Origin: Zychaea mexicana
Taxonomy: Eukaryota; Mucoromycota; Mucoromycetes; Mucorales; Lichtheimiaceae
DNA length: 64,000 nt
Assembly (NCBI RefSeq): GCF_025766255.1
Contig: NW_026516820.1
Span: 1 to 64,000, forward strand
Direction: 5' to 3'
In this document: piece after piece, positions 1 to 11,834 of the stretch
Position numbering within the stretch: the stretch's first letter is position 1
Layout: each line of letters begins with the position of its first letter
Position numbers and translations under genes: made by a program
The notes under the pieces: model-generated
Database searches by the model: none
What the model was told of the DNA's origin: nothing
Seen by the model: the letters and a program-made list of their open reading frames with translations, nothing else

Positions 1-1204
1 TTCTTGCTTCCAGAAGCATATGATTTCCGTGATGGAGAAAAAGAGGCGAACCTCAACAAACGATTCCAACTTTCGTCCAGTCCTGATTGGGGACTTGCAC
101 GGATTCACAAACGTACGTTGGGTGAGTTGGATTCATACGAGTTTGATGAAACTGCTGGGTAAGTTCTTTATTGTATAGATTGTGATTTATGGCACCACCA
201 ACAACAACAACACCACTAACAATGACTGTATTCATACAATACAGATCGGGCATCGATGTATTTGTCCTTGACTCGGGCGTTAATGTTGGACACACGGATT
301 TTGAAGGCCGTGCTCGAGCGGCAGCCAATTTTGTGGATCGAGAAGACGATATTGATCTTGGTGGTCATGGTACACACGTTGCTGGTAAAATTGCAGGCAA
401 AATGTATGGCGTTGCCAAATCAGCCAATATCCATTCCGTCAAGATCCTTAATAAATCAGGCGACGGCACTATGAGCAACTTGATCAAAGGTATAGGCTTT
501 ACTGTTTGAGATGCATGTATGCACGCATGCATGTATATATACAAGGAAGTGTGATTTATATTTAACTCAATGTACACAATTGTAAACCAACATTACGCGT
601 CTGTTGTTAGGGATTTCACATGTGATCCAAGTAGCCACACCAGGCAAAGCGCTCATCAACTTGTCATTGAGCGGTCCTAAATCACGATTGATTGATGAAG
701 CCGTATCCAAACTTGTCAATGATTACAACATCCCCGTCTTCGTTTCTGCAGGCAATTCCGGCACAGACGCATGCTATTTTTCACCGTCATCCAATGCGGA
801 TGCCTTTGCAGTAGGTGCAACTGACGTCAATGACAAGGTCCCATACTATTCCGACACGGGTCGATGTGTCAAGGTATATGCTCCTGGCTCTAATATCAGG
901 AGCACATGGATTGGTGGCTCAGACGAGACCAAGGTCTTGGATGGAACCAGGTAAAGAAAACGCTTTTCTATTTCTGCGATTACATAATCATCTGAGCACT
1001 AAATATGGATAATAATTATTTAGCATGGCCAACCCACACGTCGTGGGCATTGCTGCATCGCTCATGTCCAAGCAACCCTCTCTCTCGCCCAAAGAGCTGT
1101 ATGAGGCCATTGTCACAAAGGCCACTAGTAACATGTTGACCTTTACCACCACAAGCGATGCCGATTTGAATAGTAATCTGATAGCCTATAACGGTATCCA
1201 TTAA
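1..1204 (+). CDS. Subtilisin-like serine protease (proteinase K type), 5' end missing
   Basis: Secreted or vacuolar S8 endopeptidase, cut by the window edge. Exons are 1-158, 245-489, 611-950 and 1024-1204; all three introns keep frame. The catalytic Asp is in VLDSGV, the His in HGTHVAG, the oxyanion-hole Asn in SAGNSG, and the Ser in GTSMANPHVVG, whose codons are split by the last intron. The first visible residues include a dibasic NKR followed by a segment ending PDWGLARI, which looks like the junction of propeptide and mature enzyme in proteinase K relatives. Signal peptide and most of the propeptide lie upstream of the window. The protein ends shortly after the serine helix, at the family's usual place, so the 3' end is complete. 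Nothing suggests inactivation. The exact substrate and location (secreted or vacuolar) cannot be read here. Confidence 0.93.
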
Positions 1205-1439
1205 TACAACTGCTATCAAAGATCAATAAAAAGGGTTGCTGTTTGTCAATCCACTTGATTTAAATTAATTCGTTGTTTGAACTCAACACGCCGTGAAACC
1301 ATGAGCGGGAGCAGCCCCACATGGTAAAGGCAACCTGCCCAGACTCTCTGTGGAGTGTGAGAGAAACGCTTTGGTTGTACCCTTCTTTTTTTTCTTCTAG
1401 CGTCTTTTTTTCCCTCGCTTTTTTTTGGTGGAATACGTT

Positions 1440-3269
1440 ATGGATTCCAACATTTCAGCAAGTCCACCTTCCGATACCTCCTCCATTACAGGTACCGGCA
1501 GCCAACAACAGCAGCCACCAGGACTCAACAGCAACAGTACCCGTTTCAGCTTTCAACATTTCGACCAAGAGTCTGATTTCGGTGTAGAAGACGAAAACGG
1601 TGAGCGAGTACGCAAACGCAAACGACCGGGACGCAAACCCAACCCACCTACAGTCCAAGAGCGGCGAGCACAAAACAGAGCAGCGCAACGGGCATTTCGA
1701 GAACGAGAACAAAAGAGACGAGAAGAAAAAGAACGAGAGAACCAAGCGCATATGGAAGAACTGTTTCGACTGCGCAAACGACTCGCCGAAGTACAATACG
1801 AGGCCAACTATTTACGTGGTTGTGTTTTGCTGCTATGTTTAACAAGCCTGGTTGAACGAGGATCCGTACCTCATATTTGGACCGATACTCGATTGTTTCC
1901 AATCCCATGGACGGGCAATCCACCCGCACAACCACAAGACAGTGTCAATAGCATCCCGGCTATTTTACGAACCGTGTTGAGTCAAGATAACCAGATTCTC
2001 GGGTTTCAGTCGTCGTTAATGTCGGCACGATGTACTGGATGGTCATTGCCAGATCAGATTGAACAACTTTTGAAAGGCGTCGATACGTTTATACCAACAA
2101 GAATAACAACATTAGCCACTAATGTTACGAATGCTACAGCAGAGGAAAGAACAACAAGAACGACGACGACGACGAACGGAAAGAGTGGTAATAATAGCGC
2201 GATAGGGCAGCAACAACGACAACAAGGACAGCGGGATCAACAACCTTTATCACCATCATCACATCAACAACAACAACGAAGGAGTAGGACGGTCTTGGAC
2301 AAGGATAATATGAATAACGATAACAACAGCAATAGCAGCAGCAATAGCAATCATGTTGCTGACGAAGATGACGAGATGCTATCACCATACGCAGAAACAG
2401 AACTACTGGTGAGCAGTTTCACTGCCACCAAGAACGTCGTTGGCATTGTATACGATACACCGACGCTCAAAACCCCTGACGACCTATCCCACCTGCCCTC
2501 ACTCCAAGCCCTCCATGTTTTAAAAATGCAACTGAAAGCGGCCAGTATTCTTGGCGACAAGACACGAATTTCCCTGACACCGAGTAAGTTCCAAGACGGT
2601 GTTGGATGATTAAGAAGGTTATACCTGATGAGCTTATTTTGTTCGTGTTGGATAGCCGCTTTACAACGATTAATACCACACGATGTACGAATTGACTATT
2701 GCCCTGGGCCTTCGTTACGAGACCGAATGATCTTATTCCAAGGCTTTTACGACCCAGACGAGGTATTTGAACTCTTATCAACGCGAACCATGTTTATTGG
2801 CGGCGATCCACGCGACACACGCAACTGGGTGCCCGATCCCAAATTTTCTGAACGCTATTGGTTCTTGTCACATCAATTGGTCGATCATCACTCGGGCGAA
2901 TGTGCTCTGATACCCGAATTCATCGATGCCATCTTGGCTACGCAACGACAAAAGGAAGAGGAATTGAGACGGTTTAAAGAGGAACAGGAGGAACAGCAGA
3001 GACGGCAAGAAGAAGCATTACGAGGATCATCAGCAGCAGCAGCGGCAGCAACCTCGCTATCACCGTCAAGGAGCAATAATAAAAAGAGCAAACATAATAA
3101 GGATGGGGATGATGGGTTGATCCATATCGGTCCTTCTGCTATTGCTGCCACCAGTAGTAGCAGTAGTAGTACTGGTAGTAAGAATACTACGACTCTACGG
3201 AAGCAGCCGTTATTATCTGTACGAAAAGAAAGGTCATCCAATATACGTTCATTACCTCTGGATCTATAG
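1440..3269 (+). CDS. AP-1/Yap-type bZIP transcription factor with DUF3425-like C-terminal domain
   Basis: Nuclear DNA-binding regulator of about 585 aa. Exons are 1440-2583 and 2656-3269; the phase-1 intron has a GTAAGT donor. The basic region (about residues 65-90) holds RRAQNRAAQRAFRER, matching the NRxAQxxFR signature of fungal Yap/Pap1 proteins, followed by a short leucine zipper (about 100-125). Residues about 380-460, including PHDVRIDYCPGPSLRDR and a later WVPDPKF segment, match the DUF3425 pattern found behind fungal bZIP domains. Between them lie long Gln/Asn/Ser/Thr-rich stretches, and the tail is Glu/Ala/Ser-rich. The ATG at 1440 is the first one in frame and follows a T-rich leader. 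No cysteine-rich domain of the Yap1 redox type is obvious, so an oxidative stress role should not be assumed. Targets unknown. Confidence 0.88.
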
Positions 3270-3597
3270 TAGTAACGACAATTAAAAAACAGCCGTAATA
3301 TCAATATATCATACATACATAGTGTAGATTTATATATCTCCTTATTCTTTGTATACATTTTTGTTTTCTTTTCTTGTCATTTTGTATAACTTTGTTGTGC
3401 TACCAGCACCACCTTTTCCTTGTGCACTAGTTGTTGGGAGAGGTCTGTGTATGTTGTGTGTATTTTTAAAATGTCTTTCGAAAAGAGGAGTGTAAGTGTG
3501 TGTTTGTGTGATTAGGATAAATGGATGTGGATGGACGGATGGATGAAGAAATAGAGAGAAAGCGAAAGCAAGTGGTAAGGGTAGAAGAGAACGGGTT
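3270..3597. other. Convergent 3' intergenic region
   Basis: Short spacer between the 3' ends of the bZIP gene and TAF5. It is AT-rich with GT-rich runs near 3430-3500, plausible for overlapping 3' untranslated regions and polyadenylation signals. No open reading frame or RNA gene is seen. Confidence 0.6.
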
Positions 3598-6500
3598 TTA
3601 GGATGAGGCTTCGGGTGGTGAGAAGGCGCCTGCGGCTAAGCATAGGTTTCGTTTGGTGAACTGAACGTCATATATAGGCGTATGCTTGGTGGGGAACACG
3701 CCCAATTGATCATGACTTGAAAATTTCGATGCGCATATTAGACAAATATTAGCCATCGTGGGCCCGTCGTTTTACAATGATACAACAAGAAAAAAGCCCT
3801 TTTTTTACCTTTCAATTGCGCCCTTCTTTCGCTTCGCTTCCTCCTTTACTTTTTCCTTCGCCAAGTCCTTCTTGTCCTTCTTCGAGTTAGGGCTACTTTC
3901 ATCGAGTCGTATCCGCTTTGCATCCACTCCGTCTTCAGAGCTACCAAAAGCAGCAGTAGTCGAGCTCGATAGGGTATCTTTGTTCACATCCCACACGCGT
4001 ACTGTTGAATCAGCACCGCCCGATACAAGCACATGACTATCTGCACTGAAAGCAAGTGAATAGATGAATCCAGTATGGCCGGTCATTCGCTTGAGTCGTC
4101 GACCAGAGCCTAGATCCCACAGCATGATGGACTTGTCCTCGCCTAGAAATACAAAAAATTTAGTTTTAAAGATTGCTTCTCTTATTAGTTACACAGCAAA
4201 CAACAAATGAATACTTACCAGCAGATGCCATCAAGCGACCATTCGGCGATACCGCAACGGTCTTGATTGATCCGGTATGACCTGTAAAGACACGTACACA
4301 CGTTCCTCTCTGTACGTCCCAAAGACGGCAAGTACGATCACTTGATCCTGTTACCAGGTATTTTGAGTTGGGATGGAATTTGACAGTCTAAAGCAACATA
4401 AAAAAAAACAAGGCACGGTCTGTTTAGTTTGATCCAGCTTTCGAGGATCACAACAACTTTTTTGTTGTGTATCCATTGCTCTCTTTTTTTTTCTATTAAC
4501 TCACATCTACATCGGATAAATGGCCCGAAAAGATTCTCAAAGGATGGATATGATCACAGCTCCATAATCTTGCTGTTCGATCATGAGAAGCTGTAGCGAA
4601 ATAGAAGCCGTACGGGCCAAAATCAACGTCCCAAATAGGATAGTTGTGACCCTTGTAGCAAACCAGGTTTGAGAAGGTTTGTGTGCTCCATAATCGTGCT
4701 ATACATGTATCATGAATAATTAAACATTTTTTCTCTTCTATTTTGGAGAGAGACATGTATAACCCTACCCCCGACCATTTCCTTTTAGTTATTACCTGTC
4801 TTGTCCTCTGAACATGAAATCAAGTACTTGTTATCATGACTAAAGCTAACACCATAAACTGGTCCGGCGTGGCCAACCAATCGTTTGTATTCGGACCCGT
4901 GTCGTTCTTTTTGACGGTTCAGATCGTTATCTATATTTATAGAGTGTACAACGCAAAGCAAAAAATCAACCAATCCACTACTACTACTAGTGACCCCCTC
5001 CTGCTGCCTGAATAAAACTTACAGTCATTAACGTGTGCTGGATTAACCGTGTTTCGTAGTCCCTTTAGTTTTTCTCCCTTCAAACTCCAGATTTTGATGA
5101 ATGATTCAGAGAAACCACCAGCAATAAGCGAAGTATCTTCCGTCATCGCTAAGCAATTCAATCTACAAAACATGTATACAAAAACATCAGTAAGGTGTAG
5201 GAGATCTCCAATATATTCTCCCTCTCAGATTTCCATCATCTCACAGCACAAAAGGAGACAAAGTCATATGGCAAGAGAAAGATATGAAAATAGAGCTTTT
5301 TACCCATCATGCGTGTTGTGGAAAGTGTAGCAACATACGCTTGGTAATGAAGCGCTACCAAGTGATACTCGCTTCCGCAGATCCTTTAATGATTCCAATT
5401 CTGCTTCGATGTCGGTGCCTCGACTAGATGTTAAGATTTATATATGCTGTTAGTAAACAGACACCATCCTTCATAGAATAACCCTCGTATGCCACAGAAA
5501 AACTCACTATTGTGGCAATGGTATATCACCAAACGCCGGTCCATCTGCTGTAGCCTCTTGCTTGACCTTTTTGAATGTATCCAATAACGCGACACCGGGT
5601 TCGATAACGGCAGTCTTAAAGCGTGGATTTAGGAAATCGCAAAATCTTCTTTAAAGTAACATATAGCATTTCATCAAGCATATCGAACAAACTTACAGGA
5701 TCACTTGCAGCTTGCTCCTTTCTTGCAGCATCACGTTCTTTCAAAGTTCGTTCCACCTCTTCTCTGAGAGCTGGATCCATCTGTGTGCCACCCAACTGGA
5801 CTTTCTGCTGATTGAACGACTCGATTTGTTGCGCTTCATGGCCAGCGATACCGATCACGCCTGCCATATCATCCATCTCCAATCCGCCCGCGGATTTCAA
5901 CTTGCCATGAACCACTAAATCGTATTTGTATCTTTTTCAGTAACTCGAAAAAAAAAAAGAACATAAAGACGCGTTTTTAGAAAAAAGAAAATATTTTTAC
6001 CTTGGATATTGAGATATTGATTTACGATCCGCAGTAAGAGCATATACTTGTTATCTTGAAGATAATTGAGAAACAGTTCAAAGGGCACGCTGGACATGCG
6101 CAGATTATACTTGTTGTTGCGATACATTTGGGCCAATTCGTTTTCGCGTATATGGTCTGGTGTAGTTACTGTTTCCAACCGACTAATATCGAGCGAGTGG
6201 AGCTCGACATGGTCCTTTTTGTACGTTTCCATGAAATATTTGGCTTGTTCTGACAAGTTCTTGCTGACAAGATCGAGGTAGGCGTGTACGAAAATGGGAA
6301 ATAGAACAGATCGTAGTTCAGGCTTATGGAATTGTTTGTAGATTGAACGCGTTAGAAAAAAAATTAAAAACCATTGTGCGTGTGTATTGTGTGCAAAATT
6401 CAAGAATACAAGTATATAGAACAGACTGCTTACCTTGTACCAATCCAACGATTTTTCAATCCATTCGCGTAAATTTCGATAACTGACGTTATATGCATCT

Positions 6501-6961
6501 GGATCGCCTTCTTCTGCATCCTTATATTTGAATACATGACTAGCACCACCATTATTACCACTGCCACTAGCAGAAGTAGCAGCAGCAGCAGCAGCAGCAG
6601 CACCACCCGATGACGCCAACACTTGCGATAATTCTTCAAGAGACAAAGTATTCCCACTGGCTTCACGCGCAAAAATCGTGCCTGTTGCCTTGTAGCCCTT
6701 TTTCTGCAAATACGAGGCTACAATTTTATCGAGATCATCTTGTGATGGTAAATTGGCAGCTGAAGGTCTCTGTTGTTGTTGTTGTTGTTGTGTCTGTGTT
6801 GGTGTTGGTGGTGGCTGTTGTTGTGATGACTGATCGCCACCACCACTACTACTGCTGCCGACACCGTTGTTCGATTGCTTGTTGTCGGCACCACCAGCAC
6901 CACCACCTTGATTCGATGACGGCCCTGGTGTTGCGTTTTGTTGTGGTGCAGGTGAGCTCAT
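3598..6961 (-). CDS. TAF5: Transcription initiation factor TFIID subunit 5 (TAF5)
   Basis: Scaffold subunit of TFIID (and of SAGA in many fungi), about 794 aa, nuclear. Eleven exons, given in transcript order: 6961-6434, 6322-6001, 5914-5697, 5614-5508, 5423-5304, 5162-5023, 4930-4796, 4698-4505, 4387-4219, 4142-3809 and 3715-3598; phases agree throughout. After a Gln/Ser/Pro-rich N-terminus comes a LisH motif (about 75-105, [16 protein letters not shown]), an Ala run, and the helical TAF5 NTD2 domain (about 153-300, with [13 protein letters not shown]). The C-terminal half carries six or so WD40 repeats with GH...WD spacing; one begins at YTFHNTHDG. The last exon encodes the TAF5-typical ending [15 protein letters not shown]. 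Conservation across the splice joints makes the call firm. A Lys/Glu-rich charged insert lies in the last WD40 repeat (about 4000-3810). Confidence 0.95.
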
Positions 6962-8204
6962 GAAGGGGGAGGGAGAGGGTGTATGGCGAATTCCGTTCTA
7001 GATCTCTTGTTTTCGTAAGTGTGACAAGAGAAAGAACAAGAAAGTCCAAGTCAAGGGATTGGGATTGCCTGCTTTTCTCAAAAGCTGAGTTTTGTAGTTC
7101 TCACAGACACAATTTAAGCTGGATGCTGTTGGAAATTCTCTTGCATTCTACAGTTATAGTGTAGAACTACCACATGGTGGCAAAAAAAGTAGTTGAGGTG
7201 TGTTGATGAATCGCTTCTAACATGTGTTATGCAATTTTAGCGACGAAGATAATACGATGAAAACGGTGAAATGGCGACAAAGATTCTCTGTTCTTGTTTG
7301 GCCTCTCTCTCTCTCTCTCTTTCTCTCTCTCATGTCGCTGCTCTTATTTGAGAAACCAGCCTATTGATATACTACAATTACAGCGTTTTATATAGACTAG
7401 CACTACCTGTGCTAAACGGTTTAACATGAGAACAAACTGTAAAGTGTAAAACACATATTTTCTTTTCACTATATCATCACACATGTAGAGAAGCATAAGG
7501 CAAAGGAGCGTCTGCATGGATGGATGACTTCTGATTAAAACGGAGCAAGAGAAGGAGAGGTTTACGACAGTGGTGTGAAAGACATGCAACGTTGGCTACT
7601 GTCGGCACACCGAGCAACAACAGCATCTAAACGACAACCATCGGTTTACCCGACATCATCATGGCAACAATTATCATATCCAATTTTCCATGGCAACAGC
7701 CAAGAATACGCCCTTGGCGGAAGAAAGTACCTGATACTATGCAAGAAACCGCTGTAAGCGATATTACTGATCGCTGCCATAATAATTGCTTTCGCTTTAC
7801 GAGTGAGTATCTACACTGCCCATTTAGCAGTTATTAATCATAAGAACGAACTATCACCGCGCACTACAACGAACAAGGAACGTTACCATAGAGCCCTGCA
7901 ATATCATCGATTGGTAGCGGTCGTAGTAGTAGCATAGTAGCATAACAGTCAAAATTCCATGGCAACTGATTTCGAAGCTCTTTTGTATGAACTTGTGCGG
8001 ATGAGCGGATTGATTCCGTGTTTAATACTTAAAAAGGAAACTGTGGCGTGACAGCGGATCGAGTCAGAATTAATGGTATGTGTCCAAAGGTTGTGTGTGT
8101 GACGCGCACTTTTTTTTTTTTTTTTTGAAAAGCGCAGATGCGGGCGTTTTGTATTGGTTAACCCTTCCCTCCCGTTAAAAAAAAAAAGAAGACACATAAC
8201 CGCA
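6962..8204. other. Divergent promoter region between TAF5 and GMP synthase
   Basis: About 1.2 kb between two divergently read housekeeping genes. It contains a CT microsatellite (7302-7331) and a T-run then an A-run just before the GMP synthase start (8110-8190), typical of fungal constitutive promoters. Short open frames near 7575-7757 show no family resemblance. No RNA gene was recognised. Confidence 0.6.
7302..7331. repeat. (CT)n microsatellite
   Basis: Nearly pure CT dinucleotide tract in the TAF5-GMP synthase intergenic region. Pyrimidine tracts like this are common in fungal promoters; a regulatory effect is not shown. Confidence 0.9.
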
Positions 8205-10055
8205 ATGTCGTCCACGACGCAAGACCGGGTCACCCAAGTAAATCAGCTCTACGACACCGTCCTTATTTTGGACTTTGGATCCCAATACTCGCACTTGATC
8301 ACTCGACGCATTCGTGAATTGGGCGTCTACTGTGAATTGTTACCATGCACGCAAAAGTTGGCTGATTTGCACTTTAAGCCCAAGGGTATCATTTTGTCTG
8401 GCTCTCCTTACTCGGTTTATGACCAGGATGCGCCTCGTGTCGACCCTGCCGTGTTTGATGCCGGTGTGCCTATCCTCGGTATTTGCTATGGCTTGCAAGA
8501 AATGACTACCCAGATGGGCGGCTCGGTCGTGCCTTGCGATCATCGTGAGTATGGCCATGCTATGCTCACTGTCGCCAAACATCCCGATCATCCCTTCATT
8601 GATAAGCTCTTTGATGGTTTATCGGGTGATATTCAGGTAAAGTTGTGTATCTTTGGAAGGATTCAGTTGGCGGAGTTGTTGGAATCCCTATCACCATCGT
8701 TGTATTGTACATGGTATATATATTTTATCCTCTGGTTGTGTGTGTCCTGTACTGATAAAGTATAACGTTTAGGTCTGGATGAGTCACGGTGATCAAGTGT
8801 CTGCCGCTGCTCCCGGCTTCACTGTCATTGCCAACACCCGCACTGCTCCCTACGCTGCCGTCGCCCATACCGAAAAGCCATTCTTTGGTATCCAATTCCA
8901 TCCCGAAGTTACCCACACCGTCGATGGCCAAGCCCTGTTAAAGAACTTTGTCATTGGCATCTGTCAATGTGCAACCTCATGGACCATGGAATCGTTTGTG
9001 GACAAGGAAGTCGAGCGTATCCGTAACATTGTGGGCCCCACTGGCCGCGTCGTCGGTGCCGTTTCCGGCGGTGTTGACTCGACTGTGGCCGCCAAGTTGA
9101 TGCACGAAGCCATTGGCGACCGCTTCCATGCCATTCTCGTCGACAACGGTGTCATGCGCTTGAACGAATGCCAGAACGTCAAGAAAATGCTGGGTGAAAA
9201 GATGGGTATCAACATCAAGGTCAGCGACGCATCTGACTTGTTCTTGGGTCGCTTGAAGGGTGTGACCGATCCGGAACGCAAGCGCAAGATCATCGGCAAC
9301 ACGTTCATTGAAGTCTTTGAGGCCGAGGCTGCATTGATTGACAAGGAATGTGGTGGTGAGATCGAGTATTTGTTGCAGGGCACGCTTTACCCGGATGTCA
9401 TTGAATCCATCTCGTTCAAGGGCCCCTCGGCTACCATCAAGACGCACCACAATGTCGGCGGTCTGTTGGAGGACATGAAGCTCAAGTTGATTGAACCGCT
9501 TCGTGAATTGTTCAAGGATGAAGTTCGTGCGCTGGGCGGTATCCTCGGTTTGGATGACGAGCTTGTCTGGCGCCATCCTTTCCCTGGACCTGGTATTGCT
9601 ATCCGTATCTTGGGCGAAGTCACAAGGGAACAGGTTGAAATCGCTCGTTTGGCCGATAACATTTACATTGAGGAAATCAAAAAGAACGGCTTCTACCGCC
9701 AGATCTCGCAGGCTTATGCCGCCTTGTTGCCTGTCAAGGCTGTCGGTGTCATGGGCGACAAGCGTACCTATGAACAAGTCATTGCTCTCCGTGCTGTCGA
9801 GACCAAGGATTTCATGACTGCCGATATCTGCTCTGGTGCCGAATGGTTCGTCTGCTTGAAGCGCATCAGCTCAAGAATCATCAACGAAGTCAAGGGCGTC
9901 AACCGTGTCGTCTATGATATCAGCTCCAAGCCCCCAGCCACCGTAAGTGTCGCTGCTCACTGTAGTTTGTGTTGCGGAGGAGAGAGAGAGAGAGAGAGAG
10001 ACCCTGCATAAAACATACTAACTTTTGGTTCAATATATAGATCGAATGGGAGTAA
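8205..10055 (+). CDS. GUA1: GMP synthase (glutamine-hydrolysing)
   Basis: Cytosolic enzyme converting XMP, ATP and glutamine to GMP, the last step of de novo guanine nucleotide synthesis; about 538 aa, normal for the family. Exons are 8205-8636, 8773-9942 and 10041-10055; the last exon is only 15 nt and encodes the family's terminal IEWE. The class-I glutaminase domain carries nucleophile Cys94 (GICYGLQ) and His187/Glu189 (FHPEV). The ATP pyrophosphatase P-loop SGGVDST lies near residue 242, followed by the dimerisation domain. The ATG at 8205 precedes MSSTTQDRV and suits family length. Codon use is strongly biased toward C-ending codons compared with neighbours, which suggests high expression and creates long antisense open frames. 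The introns are conventional. Confidence 0.97.
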
Positions 10056-10474
10056 AGTGTAACTCATTTAAAAAGCAACAACCACGTTTAGTTATATAGC
10101 ATTTTGTATACTTCATCCTTTTCTTTCATGATTTCCTCTTTTGTTTCTTTAGCATTTTTAAAAATATATAATACAATGTATGTGTTCCAATGAATCTATT
10201 ATATTTTATATTATGTAATTTGTATACTTTATGTGTATGAACAGATAGAGAGTATGCAGAAAAAGAAATAGTAATTTGTATATGTATAGAGTAAAGAAGC
10301 GCTAAAATACATGGGAAACAGGGGCAGTGTGGATGTAGTATGAATGTACAAGGATATAGAACAAGCAGGGGGAAGATCAAAGCAGAAGTTGCATGAGTAA
10401 AGAAGTACGTGTACGTAATGGATTAGGGCGGTGCTGTTATATGCAAAAGAAGGAGATGGAGATGTGTTCAGTGA
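10056..10474. other. Convergent 3' intergenic region
   Basis: AT-rich spacer between the 3' end of GMP synthase and the 3' end of the DUF1752 gene. Several ATATA runs fit polyadenylation signals. No gene is seen. Confidence 0.6.
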
Positions 10475-11834
10475 CTACCAGCCTCGAAAGCTTTCCCAGC
10501 AGTGGTTGTCATACGTGGGTCGTGGTCTACTACCCCTTTGGTGGTAAAGATCCAGTAGCAATGTTGGGTCCATATCCCTCGATACGGCGTTTTGACGCTG
10601 TTCCCAGTCGACGCAGTACTTTAAGCTTTGCGAGAGCTCGGCAGGTTCTTGAGACGCACCACAAGCAGTCAGTCGTCGTTGTCGTTGTCGGCGATGATGG
10701 CTGTTACGGTTCATGATGGATGCTGACGATGGTTTTTGTTGAGGTTGTGGTGCTGCTGGTGGTTGTCGAGTGAGCATTGCGGAGAGCAAAGACGGCCGGG
10801 GTTGCTGTTGCTGCTTGGCAATCAATGTCGGAGTCTTTTTGATGAAATCTGTCTCGGAAGCGTTAGGGGTAAGACAGCTACTGTCGTACCGATGGTTGGC
10901 AAAGGTTGGTGTGCAACACTCTTGATCGTATGTGCGGACAGTGCTCCAGCAACCATCTTCATCCATCGTGTTGTTGTTGTTCCCAGTAGCAGCCATAGCA
11001 GTGACACGTAGAGCAGCATCATCATCATCTTCTTCCTCCTCTTCTTCTTCGTCATCATCAGAAACGAAAAACTTGCGTGTGGGTTTCGGCGCGGAAAATG
11101 GTTTTTTGGGCTGGGGTGCCACTACCGCCATCGGCTGCGCATCCAATTTAGGAGTCGATGGCTGCTGTGATGATGATGGTGGTGGTGGTGGTGGTTGTAC
11201 GACAGATGTATTTGTCTGTGCAACTGCTGCTGTTGCTGCAGGTGTTGTGCATGGCGACGGCGGCGTTGATGTTGGTGTGGGCAACAGTTGTGGCTGCTGC
11301 TGCCGCTGTTGTTGTTGTTGTTTTTCAATAGGATTATAATCGAGGGAAGAAATCATTCGTTTAAAGGATGATGGTGACATGTGTTTGAGAGAAGGTGGCG
11401 TTTGCAGCGTCGACTCACAAGAGGATGCAGCAGACGATGATGCTGATGCTGATGATGCATAACTGAAATAGTCATCGTTATCAGTGCAGTTCTTGTTGTT
11501 GTTGTTTGACTGGATTGGAATGGGCGTACGGACGTGTTGTTCGTGCGCCTTCTCGATCAAGGATTCACGATACCATAATCGCCAGCTCAGATTTTCAAGT
11601 CGTCGACCATTTTCAAGGTTGTCTTTGCATTTGGTGAAGACTATCAAAAATTCATCACTTATCGTTAGTCTCTTGCCCGTTATCGTGCACGGCATACACA
11701 CAAGGTGCAGTGATAGATAGATAAAAAAACGTACCGGTCCACATGCAGGACAGGTCATCGCTGGTGATATTATTGAGCTTGTGTATGTTGGGCACAGCCA
11801 AGGAGACGACGGGAACGTCGAGCGACTGAATCAT
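10475..11834 (-). CDS. areA-type DUF1752 domain protein, no zinc finger visible
   Basis: Putative nuclear regulator of about 421 aa. Exons are 11834-11735 and 11640-10475; the phase-1 intron joins MWT to VFTKCKD. Residues about 27-55 read SCMWTVFTKCKDNLENG then RRLENLSWRLWYRE, matching the DUF1752 domain (PF08550) that opens fungal nitrogen-regulatory GATA factors such as AreA/Nit2. The rest is low complexity: poly-Gln, poly-Pro/Thr, an acidic DDDEEEEEE run near 11050, and Ser/His/Arg-rich stretches. It ends with WESFRGW. No CX2C-X17-CX2C GATA finger is present, so it belongs to the group of DUF1752 proteins without DNA-binding finger. The role is inferred: it may act with other regulators rather than bind DNA. 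The start ATG at 11834 is the first in frame before the conserved block. Confidence 0.78.

Noticed and set aside
1321..1587. Open frame overlapping the bZIP start
   Set aside because: Out-of-frame by-product of the T-rich leader; the bZIP frame has clear domain support.
8977..9777. Long antisense open frame (266 codons) opposite GMP synthase
   Set aside because: It mirrors the strong codon bias of GMP synthase and has no family resemblance of its own.
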